This document shows, piece by piece, positions 1 to 9,274 of a stretch of DNA of 64,000 nucleotides. Source of the stretch: Bacteriovorax sp. MedPE-SWde (GTDB lineage: Bacteria > Bdellovibrionota > Bacteriovoracia > Bacteriovoracales > Bacteriovoracaceae); assembly GCA_001874305.1 (NCBI GenBank), contig MPCU01000002.1, positions 434,001 to 498,000 on the forward strand, in the 5' to 3' direction. The notes below the pieces were generated by a model, which saw nothing but the letters and a program-made list of their open reading frames with translations, made no database searches and had not been told where the DNA came from. Position 1 is the first letter of the stretch, and each line of letters begins with the position of its first letter. Both the position numbers and the translations under genes were made by a program.

Positions 1-809
1 ATCCCTAAGAGTTCACTAATCTTTTCATCAAGCCCTTGCTCATGAAAATTAAGAGGGACTTTATATATCGAATCAAGGTCTATAGATTGAAAGACGTTAT
101 CTTTTGGTACATTACAGAACAGAGAAATCTTCTCAATAATACTCTCTTCAACATCTCTATCACTTCGACATAGAATCAGATTAGGAAATAACCCTTGAGA
201 TCTAAGCTCTTTTACAGAGTGTTGGGCCGGCTTAGATTTTAACTCTCCTGCAGCACCTAAGTACGGAATTAAAACAAGGTGAATGAAGAGAACATTCTCA
301 TGCCCCACATCATGTGCAAACTGTCTTATCGATTCAACATATGGAAGAGATTCAATATCTCCCACTGTTCCACCAATTTCTCCAATCAGTAAATCAGCAT
401 CTTCTGCTGCGATATTAATTCTTCTCTTTATTTCATTTGAAACATGAGGAACAACTTGAACAGTTTTCCCAAGATACTTCCCTTCTCTTTCATTCTCAAT
501 AACCTGCAAATAAACTTGACCAGTTGTGAAGTTACTTTGCTTGGAAAGAGTTAGTGAGGTAAAACGCTCATAATGACCTAAGTCTAAATCCGTTTCAGCT
601 CCATCATCAGTAACAAAAACTTCCCCATGTTGAGTAGGACTCATTGTCCCTGGATCAACGTTTATATATGGATCCATCTTCAGCATATTGATCTTAATTC
701 CTCTTCTTTCAAGAAGAGCTGCAATACTAGCTGCGGCCAATCCCTTACCTAGAGAGCTCGAAACTCCCCCAGTTATAAAGATATATTTCTTCTGTTGATT
801 ATTTGCCAC
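1..809 (-). CDS. pyrG: CTP synthase, 3'-truncated by the window edge
   Basis: CTP synthase aminates UTP to CTP using ATP and glutamine. Only the first 269 residues, the N-terminal synthetase domain, lie in the window; the glutaminase half is beyond the edge. The P-loop [10 protein letters not shown] is at about residues 14-23, followed by the family stretches [14 protein letters not shown] and [21 protein letters not shown] place the start at a GTG (809-807), preceded on the minus strand by GGGAG. There is no ATG before the conserved YIFITGG. The start overlaps the end of kdsB by 11 bases, so the two are likely translated as one operon. In many proteobacteria kdsB and pyrG are neighbours, which supports both calls. 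Confidence 0.95.
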   Translation of the reverse strand, partial: MANNQQKKYIFITGGVSSSLGKGLAAASIAALLERRGIKINMLKMDPYINVDPGTMSPTQHGEVFVTDDGAETDLDLGHYERFTSLTLSKQSNFTTGQVYLQVIENEREGKYLGKTVQVVPHVSNEIKRRINIAAEDADLLIGEIGGTVGDIESLPYVESIRQFAHDVGHENVLFIHLVLIPYLGAAGELKSKPAQHSVKELRSQGLFPNLILCRSDRDVEESIIEKISLFCNVPKDNVFQSIDLDSIYKVPLNFHEQGLDEKISELLG

Positions 810-1557
810 TTAAAACTCCCTCTATGTGTTCAATATCTTCAGGTGTATCTACACCGCAAAGGTACATATCTGTAGGAACAGCACCAATGGAAAATCCATT
901 ATCTATCATTCTCAATTGTTCTAGACACTCTATCTCTTCATACTGACTCGGCCTTAGTGTACAAAAACTTTTAAGCACCTCTGGTTTAAAAGAATAAATA
1001 CCAATATGCAGAAACCACGACAGACCTTCTGTATTATTTCGATTATGAGGAAAAGAAGAACGTGTAAAGTAATGACATTTTCCAGATGTATTTGAATAAA
1101 TGGCCTTAACCTTATTGATATCTGTGTAACCAGAGTCAGTCATTGGCATTTTCTTAACAACTGTTCCAACATCAAATCCTTCAGTATCTTGAAACACTAA
1201 AAGTTCTCTTAAAAGTTCACCATTTATCAAAGGCTCATCACCTTGGACATTAACGATATAGTCGAAATTCTGGTCTTTAAAATAACGTTCATAAGCAATC
1301 TGAATTCTTTCCGACCCGCTAGGAACATCGTCATCAACCCTAACAACATGACCTCCAAAACCCTTTACTGTTTCTTCGATCTCATCATTATCGGTTACAA
1401 CGCAAACCACTGAGTCCTTCCAGTCTTCAACAATAGATTTACATCCATCATATACCCACTGAACCATTGGCCTATCAGAAATCTTTGCAAGAGGCTTCCC
1501 TGGAAACCTTGTAGAGGCATATCGAGATGGTATCAATACCAAAGCTTTTTTATCCAT
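799..1557 (-). CDS. kdsB: 3-deoxy-manno-octulosonate cytidylyltransferase
   Basis: Activates Kdo with CTP to CMP-Kdo for lipopolysaccharide inner-core synthesis in the cytoplasm. The protein has the nucleotidyltransferase start [15 protein letters not shown] at about residues 9-23 and the conserved VQGDEPLI stretch further on. The frame stays open 17 codons upstream, but the ATG at 1557 sits behind AAGGATAGG at good spacing and gives 252 residues, the usual KdsB length. Its product depends on CTP, and pyrG follows immediately in the same operon, overlapping its stop by 11 bases. The presence of kdsB implies a Kdo-containing LPS, hence a Gram-negative cell. Confidence 0.95.
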   Translation of the reverse strand: MDKKALVLIPSRYASTRFPGKPLAKISDRPMVQWVYDGCKSIVEDWKDSVVCVVTDNDEIEETVKGFGGHVVRVDDDVPSGSERIQIAYERYFKDQNFDYIVNVQGDEPLINGELLRELLVFQDTEGFDVGTVVKKMPMTDSGYTDINKVKAIYSNTSGKCHYFTRSSFPHNRNNTEGLSWFLHIGIYSFKPEVLKSFCTLRPSQYEEIECLEQLRMIDNGFSIGAVPTDMYLCGVDTPEDIEHIEGVLSGK

Positions 1558-1627
1558 TATCCTATCCTTAGACGTCAAAATTTTATCACTCAGAGTGATT
1601 TTTGGCAAAGTATGATATTATCAATTG

Positions 1628-1987
1628 ATGAAATATTTTATGATTACCTCATGTGTCATTCACTCTCTCTTAATTAGTAACGCGGCAGCATATACTAGTG
1701 CACAAAATATTCAAGAGGCGATCATTACAGACCCTTCAATTTCAAGGCGATGTGAGAGTTTAGTTGGTAATCGCAAAAAGAAGATAAAGCACCGACAAAG
1801 ACTTACTTACCTTTCTCAAAGAAATAAGAAACTATTAAAGATCGCACCTAAAGAAAAGATATCTATCAAAAAGGTATTAAAAGAAAATCAAGAATCTATA
1901 TTAAAAGAGATGCGACTCACCAACCTAAAAATACAAGATATTGAAGAAAATATCATAAGGCGTGGTTGTCCAGGAATAAGTCTATAA
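1628..1987 (+). CDS. small exported basic protein, function unknown
   Basis: About 119 residues, not recognised. The first 20 or so residues form a hydrophobic signal-like segment ending near AAAYTSA, so export is likely. The rest is rich in Lys, Arg, Glu and Ile and looks helical. It has one Cys soon after the signal (RRCESL) and one near the C-terminus (RRGCPG), which could form a disulfide in the periplasm. A TTG one codon upstream could serve as start, but the ATG at 1628 is preferred. It is divergent from kdsB with only about 70 bases between the starts. Function cannot be inferred. Confidence 0.55.
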   Translation: MKYFMITSCVIHSLLISNAAAYTSAQNIQEAIITDPSISRRCESLVGNRKKKIKHRQRLTYLSQRNKKLLKIAPKEKISIKKVLKENQESILKEMRLTNLKIQDIEENIIRRGCPGISL

Positions 1988-2081
1988 ATAACACACTGAC
2001 TTCATAGGACATTTATCTTCACAATGTAAATTCTAACCCCTATCATTATTGTATATTAAAATACTTTTATCGTAGGTGATT

Positions 2082-3512
2082 ATGAATAAAGCATTTCTAG
2101 TGCTCCTTATGTTAACGTGGTCCGGCCACACAATGTCTCAAGATGACCTCTATGTTCAAGAAACATCAGAGGACTTTAGCCAAGTCCAAAAGATAATGAA
2201 GCCTCTTTCATTGAATATTGTTTTAGAACAAGGAATGAGAAAGAACTTCGAAGAGAATATAAGAAAGAAGAACCTCAATATTCTTGCCAATAATCTCATT
2301 GATGCAAAAGAAAGTTTCTATCTTCCTAATGTTCAACTGAAACTAGAAACTAATAATCAACGACTCGGTACAATTAAAGATGGAAGTCGTGACGGAGGGA
2401 AAACTCCTAAAGGGCCAAGTGGAACACTAGGATTAGAATTTGGTGACTACACTGTATTTAACTGGGGTAAGGATTATTTAAGTTACTTAAACACTAAAGA
2501 AACTATTGAAAGAGATATTTTAAAAAGAAAAGAAGAGTCTAGAGACTTCAGACAAAACCTCATTTTAGCCTACACAAATCTACTCTACTTAAAAGAAGTC
2601 ACTCGAATCATGAAAGATCAACTTAGAAATGCTTCTTTCATCTACCGACTCAATAGAGAAAAGGTTACATTAAAGAAAGTAACAAAGCATGACTACTATC
2701 AAGCTAGAACTGAGTATTTAAGAGGACAACAAGAATACTTCACGGCCAAACTTGCTTTTGAGCAGGCACAAGAAAAAATGGCGACATTAATAAACGATGC
2801 TCCTGGTACTCTTTACACAATCAGAGAGAACTTTGGTTATACAAAAATTAAAATGACTAAAAAGTCAGCTCTAGAGCTGGCATATAAGAACGCACCCTAT
2901 ATAAAGAATGCCAAGTTAACTAATAATATTCGAATTAGGGAATATGAAGTTGCTCTAAGAGATAATATGCCACTTCCAAAAGTGTCTCTAAACCTCGGTA
3001 CTTATAAGCATAATTTTGACTCTAAAGAAAGCCAGACACTTTATGAAACAGAATCTAATAGCAATAATATAGAACTCGTTGCAAGTGTAAATGCTACATG
3101 GACAATCTTTGGAGATGGTGGTGTATTCAACAGAAGAAAGCTCGCAAATTCTCGTATGCAAAGAGAAACTTCTGACTGGAACTACAAATCAACAAGAAGA
3201 ACTGTCGAGAATATTATTACTAATATTTTCCAGCAATTTAATAACAACCACGACCAAATCAAAATATATGATGCAAGGGTTCCTTCCCTTAAAAAAAGAT
3301 TAGACCTTGCTCTTAATAGGTACCTTGAAAAGAGAGGACGCTACAATGACTTTCACTTAGCTCTAGTTGAAAGATATGAAGCAGAAGTAGCAAACGTGAA
3401 ACTTAAGTATGAATACTTTTTGGCCAAAGTAAAGCTCGCTCAAATTATTGGAGTAGAAGATCTTCCTGGTGAAACATTCGAAACAATAATCTCTAAAACT
3501 GGAGACAAGTAA
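2082..3512 (+). CDS. TolC-family outer membrane efflux-type protein
   Basis: A 476-residue protein with a signal peptide (residues 1 to about 20) followed by two related long helical halves, as in TolC-type outer membrane channels. Those proteins form trimeric ducts for type I secretion or RND efflux. Family-like segments are the LEQGMRKNFEENIRKKN region near the N-terminus, long Arg/Lys/Glu-rich helices in the middle and the strand-like NATWTIFGDGG stretch. GTG and ATG codons compete at the start; the ATG at 2082 is better spaced from TAGGTG. The stop overlaps the start of the next gene (TAATG), so the two are translationally coupled. No inner-membrane pump or adaptor gene is adjacent, so its partner is unknown. 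Confidence 0.8.
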   Translation: MNKAFLVLLMLTWSGHTMSQDDLYVQETSEDFSQVQKIMKPLSLNIVLEQGMRKNFEENIRKKNLNILANNLIDAKESFYLPNVQLKLETNNQRLGTIKDGSRDGGKTPKGPSGTLGLEFGDYTVFNWGKDYLSYLNTKETIERDILKRKEESRDFRQNLILAYTNLLYLKEVTRIMKDQLRNASFIYRLNREKVTLKKVTKHDYYQARTEYLRGQQEYFTAKLAFEQAQEKMATLINDAPGTLYTIRENFGYTKIKMTKKSALELAYKNAPYIKNAKLTNNIRIREYEVALRDNMPLPKVSLNLGTYKHNFDSKESQTLYETESNSNNIELVASVNATWTIFGDGGVFNRRKLANSRMQRETSDWNYKSTRRTVENIITNIFQQFNNNHDQIKIYDARVPSLKKRLDLALNRYLEKRGRYNDFHLALVERYEAEVANVKLKYEYFLAKVKLAQIIGVEDLPGETFETIISKTGDK

Positions 3513-4168
3513 TGAAAAAGATATTTTTAGCAGTAACACTTCTTATTTCTTTCAACACACTTGCTGAGGTCGTTACGGCAGATCAAATACTCGCGATGAG
3601 AAATGAAGAAACAGGAATTAAAGAATACGAATATAAAGTAAGTGATGACAATTGGACGATCGATTTTTCTTATGGTCTATCTCCAAACCTAATGAAGTCT
3701 GGAGACATCTCTTCTTTTAGAGGACAAATTACTATCTTTGATAAAGCCACTGAGCTCGCTTGGATTGGTTACGCAGCTCAAACCAATATCGTAATTTCGC
3801 AGGCCACTGACCTTACTGGAAACTACGACTCAGAAGTTGAAACACTAACAGTGATGGAATTAGGAGTTGGGCTATCAAGACGTTCGGCACTAATTAAGGA
3901 CTTTATTTCCTCTCCAAATATTTATGACGAAGTTAACTTTGCCGCACTCTATTCAAGTGCAGAGAGTGATGTACTTACTAATGCAATGACAGGTTATGGA
4001 ATGGTTGCAGGTTATGGAGTATTTTGGAGAACTTCAAAATCAATACACTGGGGTCTAAGAATGGATTATCACCTCCACTCTTTAGAAGATGCAACTGATG
4101 AACAAAATGAAATCGAAGCAACTGCTAGCTGGGTGTCTCTAGGTGCAACATTCGGCCTAGTCTTTTAA
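3512..4168 (+). CDS. predicted outer membrane beta-barrel-like protein
   Basis: 218 residues with a clear signal peptide (MKKIFLAVTLLISFNTLAE). The body alternates polar and hydrophobic residues, with many Gly, Tyr and Trp, and ends in Phe (GLVF), as many outer membrane barrels do. I do not recognise a family. It starts inside the stop codon of the TolC-like gene, so it is probably made together with it and may be an accessory outer membrane factor. The barrel call rests on composition and the terminal Phe only. Confidence 0.55.
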   Translation: MKKIFLAVTLLISFNTLAEVVTADQILAMRNEETGIKEYEYKVSDDNWTIDFSYGLSPNLMKSGDISSFRGQITIFDKATELAWIGYAAQTNIVISQATDLTGNYDSEVETLTVMELGVGLSRRSALIKDFISSPNIYDEVNFAALYSSAESDVLTNAMTGYGMVAGYGVFWRTSKSIHWGLRMDYHLHSLEDATDEQNEIEATASWVSLGATFGLVF

Positions 4169-4183
4169 CTTAACGGAATCAAA

Positions 4184-5470
4184 ATGATTGAGAGATATGA
4201 AAAAGAAGAGATAAGTAATATTTGGACTGATGAATTTAAATTCACAAAGTTCTTAGAAGTTGAAGTAGCACTACTTGAAACCCTAGAAGAAAATGGTGTC
4301 ATATCAGAGAAGGTTTCAAGCAAAGCTAAGAAAGCTAAAATTGACCCTGCCAGAATTAAAGAAATTGAAAAAGAAACTAGGCACGATGTTATAGCATTTT
4401 GTACTTCTATTACAGAGCAGCTATCAACGGCAGAAGGCAAGTTCTTTCATTTTGGTGTAACTTCAAGTGACATCATTGATACTTCTCTTACTTTACAGAT
4501 AAAGAGTTGCTTAGAAATTATACATCCAAGACTCAACCAACTACTCACGACTCTTAAGACGAAAGCTCAAGAGTATGAAAAACAAATATGCATGGGAAGA
4601 AGCCATGGTATCTGGGCCGAGCCAATGAGCTTTGGTCAAAAGCTACTTGGTCACTACTCTGAGTTTAAAAGAAGATATGACGATCTTAACCACTTTATGG
4701 AAAATGAATTAACTGGTCAGTTTTCTGGAGCGGTGGGGAACTACACAATACTAACGCCTGAAATAGAAGAAGCAACACTGAGAAAGCTTGGTCTAAAGAC
4801 AGAATCAGTATCTACACAAGTAATACCAAGAGATAGAATAGCAAAATTAATTTCAATATTTTCTCTCTACGCATGCGCTGTAGAAAGGCTCTGTATCGAA
4901 ATCAGGCACCTTCAACACTCCGATGTTTCAGAGGTTTTTGAGGGCTTTGCCAAGGGACAAAAAGGCTCTTCTACAATGCCACATAAGAAGAACCCTATTT
5001 CATCAGAAAACTTATCTGGTATCGCGAGAATCTTAAGATCACATATGAGTATGGCCATGGACAATACCCTACTATGGCATGAACGCGACATTAGTCACTC
5101 TAGTGCAGAAAGAATATATCTTCCAGATGCATTTGGTCTCGTCCTCTACTCTATTGACAGGCTATCAAATACTGTCGAAAACCTTGTCATAGACAATAAA
5201 GTCATGGAAGAAAAGGTAGAATCAACTTTCAAACACTTGTCTAGTATAGTCCTACACAAGCTTATTGAAGTAAGTGAAAATACGAGAGAAGATCTCTACA
5301 AAATAGTTCAAAATGCATCCTTTGAGGCCACTGACAGAAAAAGTTTTTATAACATTTTAGAGAGTTCTTTCACTCAACAATATGAGCTTGAAGTTATTTC
5401 AACTCTTAGGTCTAAGTCAGACCTTGAGATTTTTGGAAACCACACTTCAGCAGTATTTAAGAGAAGCTAA
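4184..5470 (+). CDS. purB: adenylosuccinate lyase
   Basis: Catalyses two steps of purine synthesis: release of fumarate from SAICAR and from adenylosuccinate. At 428 residues it has the usual short-form length. The fumarase-superfamily signature SSTMPHKKNP is at about residues 262-271. The conserved HFGVTSSDIIDTSL region is near 88-101, and GRSHGIWAEPMSFGQK, containing the general-acid His, near 139-154. Its ATG follows CGGAATC, 15 bases after the barrel-like gene ends, so it may be read with the upstream pair even though the functions are unrelated. msrA follows 18 bases downstream. Confidence 0.96.
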   Translation: MIERYEKEEISNIWTDEFKFTKFLEVEVALLETLEENGVISEKVSSKAKKAKIDPARIKEIEKETRHDVIAFCTSITEQLSTAEGKFFHFGVTSSDIIDTSLTLQIKSCLEIIHPRLNQLLTTLKTKAQEYEKQICMGRSHGIWAEPMSFGQKLLGHYSEFKRRYDDLNHFMENELTGQFSGAVGNYTILTPEIEEATLRKLGLKTESVSTQVIPRDRIAKLISIFSLYACAVERLCIEIRHLQHSDVSEVFEGFAKGQKGSSTMPHKKNPISSENLSGIARILRSHMSMAMDNTLLWHERDISHSSAERIYLPDAFGLVLYSIDRLSNTVENLVIDNKVMEEKVESTFKHLSSIVLHKLIEVSENTREDLYKIVQNASFEATDRKSFYNILESSFTQQYELEVISTLRSKSDLEIFGNHTSAVFKRS

Positions 5471-5488
5471 TTACTTAGAGGAAGTACT

Positions 5489-6052
5489 ATGAAATTTGTT
5501 ATCATTTCACTCTTGGCACAACTTGCCTTATCTGCACCCGTTTATAAAAAAGCAGTATTCGCAGGAGGGTGTTTCTGGTGCATGGAGCCTCCTTTTGATA
5601 AGCAGCCTGGTGTCATTGCAACAATATCAGGTTATAGCGGTGGCGAAAGTTCAAGCGCTACTTACCAAGACGTTTCTTCGGGGCTTACAAAACATATCGA
5701 AGCAATTGAAGTCACTTATGATCCCAAAAAAGTAACCTATAAGAAGCTCTTAGATATATTCTGGCGACAAGTAAATCCAACTGACAGCAAAGGTCAATTT
5801 GTCGACAGAGGGTACCATTATACAACAGCAATATTCACTACAAATGAAAAAGAAAAGACAACAGCAGAGCAAAGCAAAAAGGAGGTTCAGAAGTACTTTA
5901 AAAGGAAGGTTATTACGCCAATAATTCCACTAAAGAAATTCTATCCAGCAGAAGCTTATCATCAAGACTATTATAAGAAGAACCCTATCCGCTATAAGTT
6001 CTATCGTTTTAATAGCGGAAGAGATCAATATTTAAATAAGATTTGGAATTAA
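5489..6052 (+). CDS. msrA: exported peptide-methionine (S)-S-oxide reductase
   Basis: Repairs oxidised methionine in proteins. The 187-residue protein has the MsrA active-site motif GGCFWC (Cys28 as nucleophile, Cys31 close behind) and conserved GYSGG and DPTDSKGQF-like stretches. It contains no cysteines after residue 31, so recycling would have to use Cys31 or an outside thiol. The first 16 residues are hydrophobic and end in LSA, which looks like a signal peptide and suggests a periplasmic enzyme. The start follows AGAGGAAG. It lies 18 bases after purB and converges with manC. Confidence 0.93.
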   Translation: MKFVIISLLAQLALSAPVYKKAVFAGGCFWCMEPPFDKQPGVIATISGYSGGESSSATYQDVSSGLTKHIEAIEVTYDPKKVTYKKLLDIFWRQVNPTDSKGQFVDRGYHYTTAIFTTNEKEKTTAEQSKKEVQKYFKRKVITPIIPLKKFYPAEAYHQDYYKKNPIRYKFYRFNSGRDQYLNKIWN

Positions 6053-6073
6053 AACTAAGAAAGTTTAGCGAGT

Positions 6074-7150
6074 CTAGAGAAGCTCTTTCTCACCACTATC
6101 TTTAAGATGCTTAACAACTTCTTTTACCCTTTGAGCATCTTTCTTTGGCATAACCATAAGTGTTTTATCATTTGATACAACAACAAGGTCATTTACATTA
6201 ATTAATGAAACAAACTTACCAGGAGCATAGATAACATTGCCCTCAGCATCTTTAAGATAAACAGACTTAGCATTAACAACTGTGTTGTCTCCATCTTGGT
6301 CAATTACCTGCTCAAGTGCTTCCCATGAACCTAAATCATTCCAGTCAAAGTTTGCTGGCACAAGAGTAACTGTTTCAGACTTCTCCATGATCGCATAATC
6401 AATAGAGTCTTCTGGTACCTTATTATAAACTTCAGTTAATTTATCAAAGTCATTAATATTATTTTTTAAGTCATTATAAAAAGAAAACATTTGAGCGGAG
6501 TGCTTAGCGAACTCTCTTTTAAATGTCCCTAGCGTCGCCATGAACATTCCAGCATTCCAAAAGTAATCTCCCGTTGAAAGATATTCCTTTGCTGTACTAA
6601 AGTTGGGCTTCTCTACAAATTCACCTACTTTATACCCTTCTCCTACTTCATCACCTTTTTTGATATATCCATATCCTGTATGAGGAAAGTGTGGACGAAT
6701 ACCAATAGTCGTAATAGAAGATGTTTCTTTTGAAAGCGCTACAGCTTTATTAAATGTTGACTGAAAACCATTTATATCTAAGATAACATGATCTGATGGC
6801 ATCACTGCAATAACATCATCATCAGTCGCTCCAGAGGCTTCCATCGCAGCTAGAGAAAGAAGAATACAAGGAGCTGTATTTCGACCTGCCGGTTCATAAA
6901 TAAAAGAGTCTGACTCTATAAGATCTTCAGAACATTGCTTCGCCAATTCACTCTGATCCATTGTTGTCACAATGTAGCGTTGTTCCTTAGGTACAATATT
7001 TTGAAAACGATTTAATGTTTGTGAAAGAAGAGTTCCATCTCCAACAAGAGATAGATACTGCTTAGGTTTATCTTGAGTTGATTCAGGCCAAAGTCGAGTC
7101 CCCTTTCCCCCGGCCATTACAAGACAATATGTTTTTGAGTTATTTGACAT
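6074..7150 (-). CDS. manC: mannose-1-phosphate guanylyltransferase
   Basis: Forms GDP-mannose from mannose-1-phosphate and GTP, a precursor of O-antigen or capsule sugars. The nucleotidyltransferase motif GGKGTRLWPES is at about residues 14-24, with PSDHVI and FVEKPNF further on. At 358 residues it has only the transferase domain. The C-terminal cupin isomerase domain of bifunctional ManC/AlgA types is absent. The ATG follows directly on a terminator-type hairpin, and the only good ribosome-binding sequence (GAGG) lies in the 3' arm of that hairpin, so expression may depend on how the RNA folds. Confidence 0.93.
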   Translation of the reverse strand: MSNNSKTYCLVMAGGKGTRLWPESTQDKPKQYLSLVGDGTLLSQTLNRFQNIVPKEQRYIVTTMDQSELAKQCSEDLIESDSFIYEPAGRNTAPCILLSLAAMEASGATDDDVIAVMPSDHVILDINGFQSTFNKAVALSKETSSITTIGIRPHFPHTGYGYIKKGDEVGEGYKVGEFVEKPNFSTAKEYLSTGDYFWNAGMFMATLGTFKREFAKHSAQMFSFYNDLKNNINDFDKLTEVYNKVPEDSIDYAIMEKSETVTLVPANFDWNDLGSWEALEQVIDQDGDNTVVNAKSVYLKDAEGNVIYAPGKFVSLINVNDLVVVSNDKTLMVMPKKDAQRVKEVVKHLKDSGEKELL

Positions 7151-7187
7151 AAAAAAGCCTCAATAATTATTAATTCTATTGAGGCAT
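7151..7187 (-). terminator. terminator-like hairpin containing the manC ribosome-binding site
   Basis: On the minus strand, GCCTCAATA and TATTGAGGC form a 9-bp stem with an 11-base loop, followed by six Ts. This looks like an intrinsic terminator for the SPOR-domain gene just upstream. The T-run abuts the manC ATG, and the GAGG that would bind the ribosome for manC lies in the 3' arm. Confidence 0.7.
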
Positions 7188-7214
7188 TATATCATACGCA
7201 ATTTTATTCAGTCA

Positions 7215-7964
7215 CTAGTCAAATTTAGTTAAAACGTAATCACGCTCTGCGAAAAGAGACTTATTCTTTAAAATATAGTTCTTTGTTTCTACAAGTGAGT
7301 CGAAAACACCAATACTAACCCTGAACCAATTCCCTCTTCCAGGAATATCCTTTTCATTAATAATTGGGTTATACCCAAGAACCTTAAAGCCTTCAGCAAA
7401 TTCCTTTGCTTCATTCAGTGTTTGAAAAGAACTTAATTGAATTGTGTATTTACCCTGAAATGAGTCTTGTGAATTATCTTCGTTAACTTGATTAGAAGAG
7501 TCTTGGGCCATATCAACTTTCTCTACTTTCGCAGTAGGTTTAGAATTTATACTTTGCTGTTGAGAAGCATCAGAGTTAGCTGTATCCATTCTATTATTTC
7601 CAGAAGGGCTGTCCATTGAAGGTACCTTGTCCGAAAACTTCTTATTCTCATTTGAGAACTCTTCTATCATTTTTTGTTTAAGAGATTTTTCAATTTCTTG
7701 ATTAACATCTTCTCTTTGCTTCTTCTCTTCTTTCTTAACAAGTTTTTCAACCTTCTCTTCTTCAGTGGAAGTGAAATCAACTTTATTAGTCTTAGTTGTT
7801 ATTTCTTGAAGGTCGCTTCCGGTGTTACCAGAATTTTGAAAAGAATAACCTGAACCTATCTTTAAACCAAATAGGAATGAAGTTATGGCCACTAAAATAA
7901 CAAAGAGTATTACTAAAAATACTTCTTTTCTTTCAAATACGTAGAAATTACTTTTATCGTTCAT
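7215..7964 (-). CDS. SPOR-domain inner membrane protein
   Basis: 249 residues with the layout of FtsN/DedD-type proteins: a short cytoplasmic N-terminus, one membrane helix at about 14-35, a long low-complexity Lys/Glu/Ser/Asn-rich linker, and a C-terminal SPOR domain from about 171 (KYTIQLSSFQTLNEAKEF). SPOR domains bind peptidoglycan stripped of stem peptides at division sites. No neighbouring division genes are present, so a role in division is inference from the domain. It ends at a hairpin terminator before manC. Its start has no strong ribosome-binding sequence. Confidence 0.8.
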   Translation of the reverse strand: MNDKSNFYVFERKEVFLVILFVILVAITSFLFGLKIGSGYSFQNSGNTGSDLQEITTKTNKVDFTSTEEEKVEKLVKKEEKKQREDVNQEIEKSLKQKMIEEFSNENKKFSDKVPSMDSPSGNNRMDTANSDASQQQSINSKPTAKVEKVDMAQDSSNQVNEDNSQDSFQGKYTIQLSSFQTLNEAKEFAEGFKVLGYNPIINEKDIPGRGNWFRVSIGVFDSLVETKNYILKNKSLFAERDYVLTKFD

Positions 7965-8125
7965 AGAGATATTTTAAACGGCCATGAATAATTCAGCAAC
8001 ATATTGAAAATACGGCAAATATGGTCACATTTTTCAAATATGAAATATTGCCCACAACAAAATACTCAACTATATGCAAATTTAGTATCTATAGCTAGAA
8101 CGCCTTATACCTAAAGGAGGTCACA

Positions 8126-8323
8126 ATGCTAGCTAAGAAAAAACAAAACAACATCCAGAACACAATCAAGAACAATAAAGGTCAAGGAGTAATGGAGTAT
8201 ATGATCATCACAAGTCTCGTAGGCGTTCTGTGCATAACGGCCATGAAAGACTTTGGACAAACAATTCAAACACGTATTGATAAAGCAAAGTCTAAAATTG
8301 TAAGAAGTATTGATATTAAATGA
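8126..8323 (+). CDS. flp: Flp-type (type IVb) pilin
   Basis: A 65-residue prepilin and the major-subunit candidate for a Flp/Tad pilus. It has a Lys/Asn-rich leader, then the class IVb processing site at Gly19 followed by QGVMEY, with Glu at +5 (residue 24) and Tyr at +6, then a hydrophobic helix. This is the standard Flp pattern cut by a TadV/CpaA-type prepilin peptidase. It has the strongest ribosome-binding site I saw in the window (AAAGGAGGT), as expected for an abundant structural protein. Its stop overlaps the next start (ATGA). Secretin and ATPase genes of the same system follow downstream. Confidence 0.85.
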   Translation: MLAKKKQNNIQNTIKNNKGQGVMEYMIITSLVGVLCITAMKDFGQTIQTRIDKAKSKIVRSIDIK

Positions 8324-8658
8324 TAATACTCAACTATATAGTGAGTCTGACACTTCTACTCACTATAACATTTTCATGTCTAGAACTGCTGAGTGATTAT
8401 AGATGTAAGCAATCTCAGCAGACAGATGTTCTTCACTATATAACAGAGACACTAAACTCAACATCCAAATTAAAAGAGTCTAAGAAAGTACACTGCTCTA
8501 GTGACTCTTTAATAAGACGCTATACAAGAAAGTCGCCAAAGGTTTTCAAAAATCAATCCTATAAGTATGTCATCGAATATGGAAAAGAATCATCACAGAT
8601 CTACCTAAGAAATGGCCTTAGCAAAAGGAATAGTAGATATGAAAAATCTAATAAGTAA
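8320..8658 (+). CDS. small membrane-anchored protein of the Tad locus
   Basis: 112 residues, not recognised. A hydrophobic N-terminal helix (about residues 1-25) is followed by a polar Lys/Ser-rich region. It could be a TadE-like minor pilin, but I see no clear prepilin cleavage site. It starts within the stop codon of the Flp pilin gene (ATGA), and its end overlaps the next gene, so it is part of the pilus operon. The role is inferred from position only. Confidence 0.5.
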   Translation: MIILNYIVSLTLLLTITFSCLELLSDYRCKQSQQTDVLHYITETLNSTSKLKESKKVHCSSDSLIRRYTRKSPKVFKNQSYKYVIEYGKESSQIYLRNGLSKRNSRYEKSNK

Positions 8659-9274
8659 TCAAAATGGTTCGATCTCATCACTCGCACTACTTCTCACCTT
8701 TCTTGTTCTGGCCTACTCCTTTTCAAATATAGCCACCTCCCTTGAAGAACTAAACTCAATTAAGTTTAGAAACAAGTCCTACCTCTGTGCAAAAGTATCA
8801 CTAAGAAAGCTTGAGAACTATAGCTTATTCATGGAGCGACTAAATAAGATCATTAAACTAAACTTCTATCTTCAACTCTCTCCAGATCCCATAGTGGGCA
8901 GAACAGCAACCGCAGCAGTAAAAACTTCTGTTCTCGCGCAAAACGCTTATCATGCCGCTTATATTGTAAAACTCAAGAACATAAATGAGTGTCAATTAAT
9001 AAATATTCTCGATCTACAGCGGACTACTCCAGCAAGAACGAGGGCAATATTTAAGCTTACTAGAAATATGGATAGAACAGTAAAAATGAGAAAGAAATGG
9101 AAAAACAAGATGATCTTCAAGGCACCAAGAAATATCAGCTCAATAAAATATTCATTTATGATCGAGCTATCAAACTCTCTACAAGGAAGTTTATTCTCAA
9201 GAAAGCTAGTAGTAAGAACAAAGGAAGTTGGCAGCAAGGGAATATATCAATTGAAGCAATTAGTTGGACTTTAA
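8639..9274 (+). CDS. pseudopilin-like protein of the Tad locus
   Basis: 211 residues from the ATG at 8639, which has AAAAGGAA at good spacing. The longer open frame from 8612 lacks such a site. The N-terminus is MKNLISNQNG followed by SISSLALLL and a hydrophobic helix, resembling a pilin leader with Gly at residue 10, but Glu at +5 is missing. The rest is basic. It overlaps the gene before it by 20 bases and the next candidate gene by 178 bases. A TadE/TadF/TadG-like role is likely from position, but no family is certain. Confidence 0.5.
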   Translation: MKNLISNQNGSISSLALLLTFLVLAYSFSNIATSLEELNSIKFRNKSYLCAKVSLRKLENYSLFMERLNKIIKLNFYLQLSPDPIVGRTATAAVKTSVLAQNAYHAAYIVKLKNINECQLINILDLQRTTPARTRAIFKLTRNMDRTVKMRKKWKNKMIFKAPRNISSIKYSFMIELSNSLQGSLFSRKLVVRTKEVGSKGIYQLKQLVGL

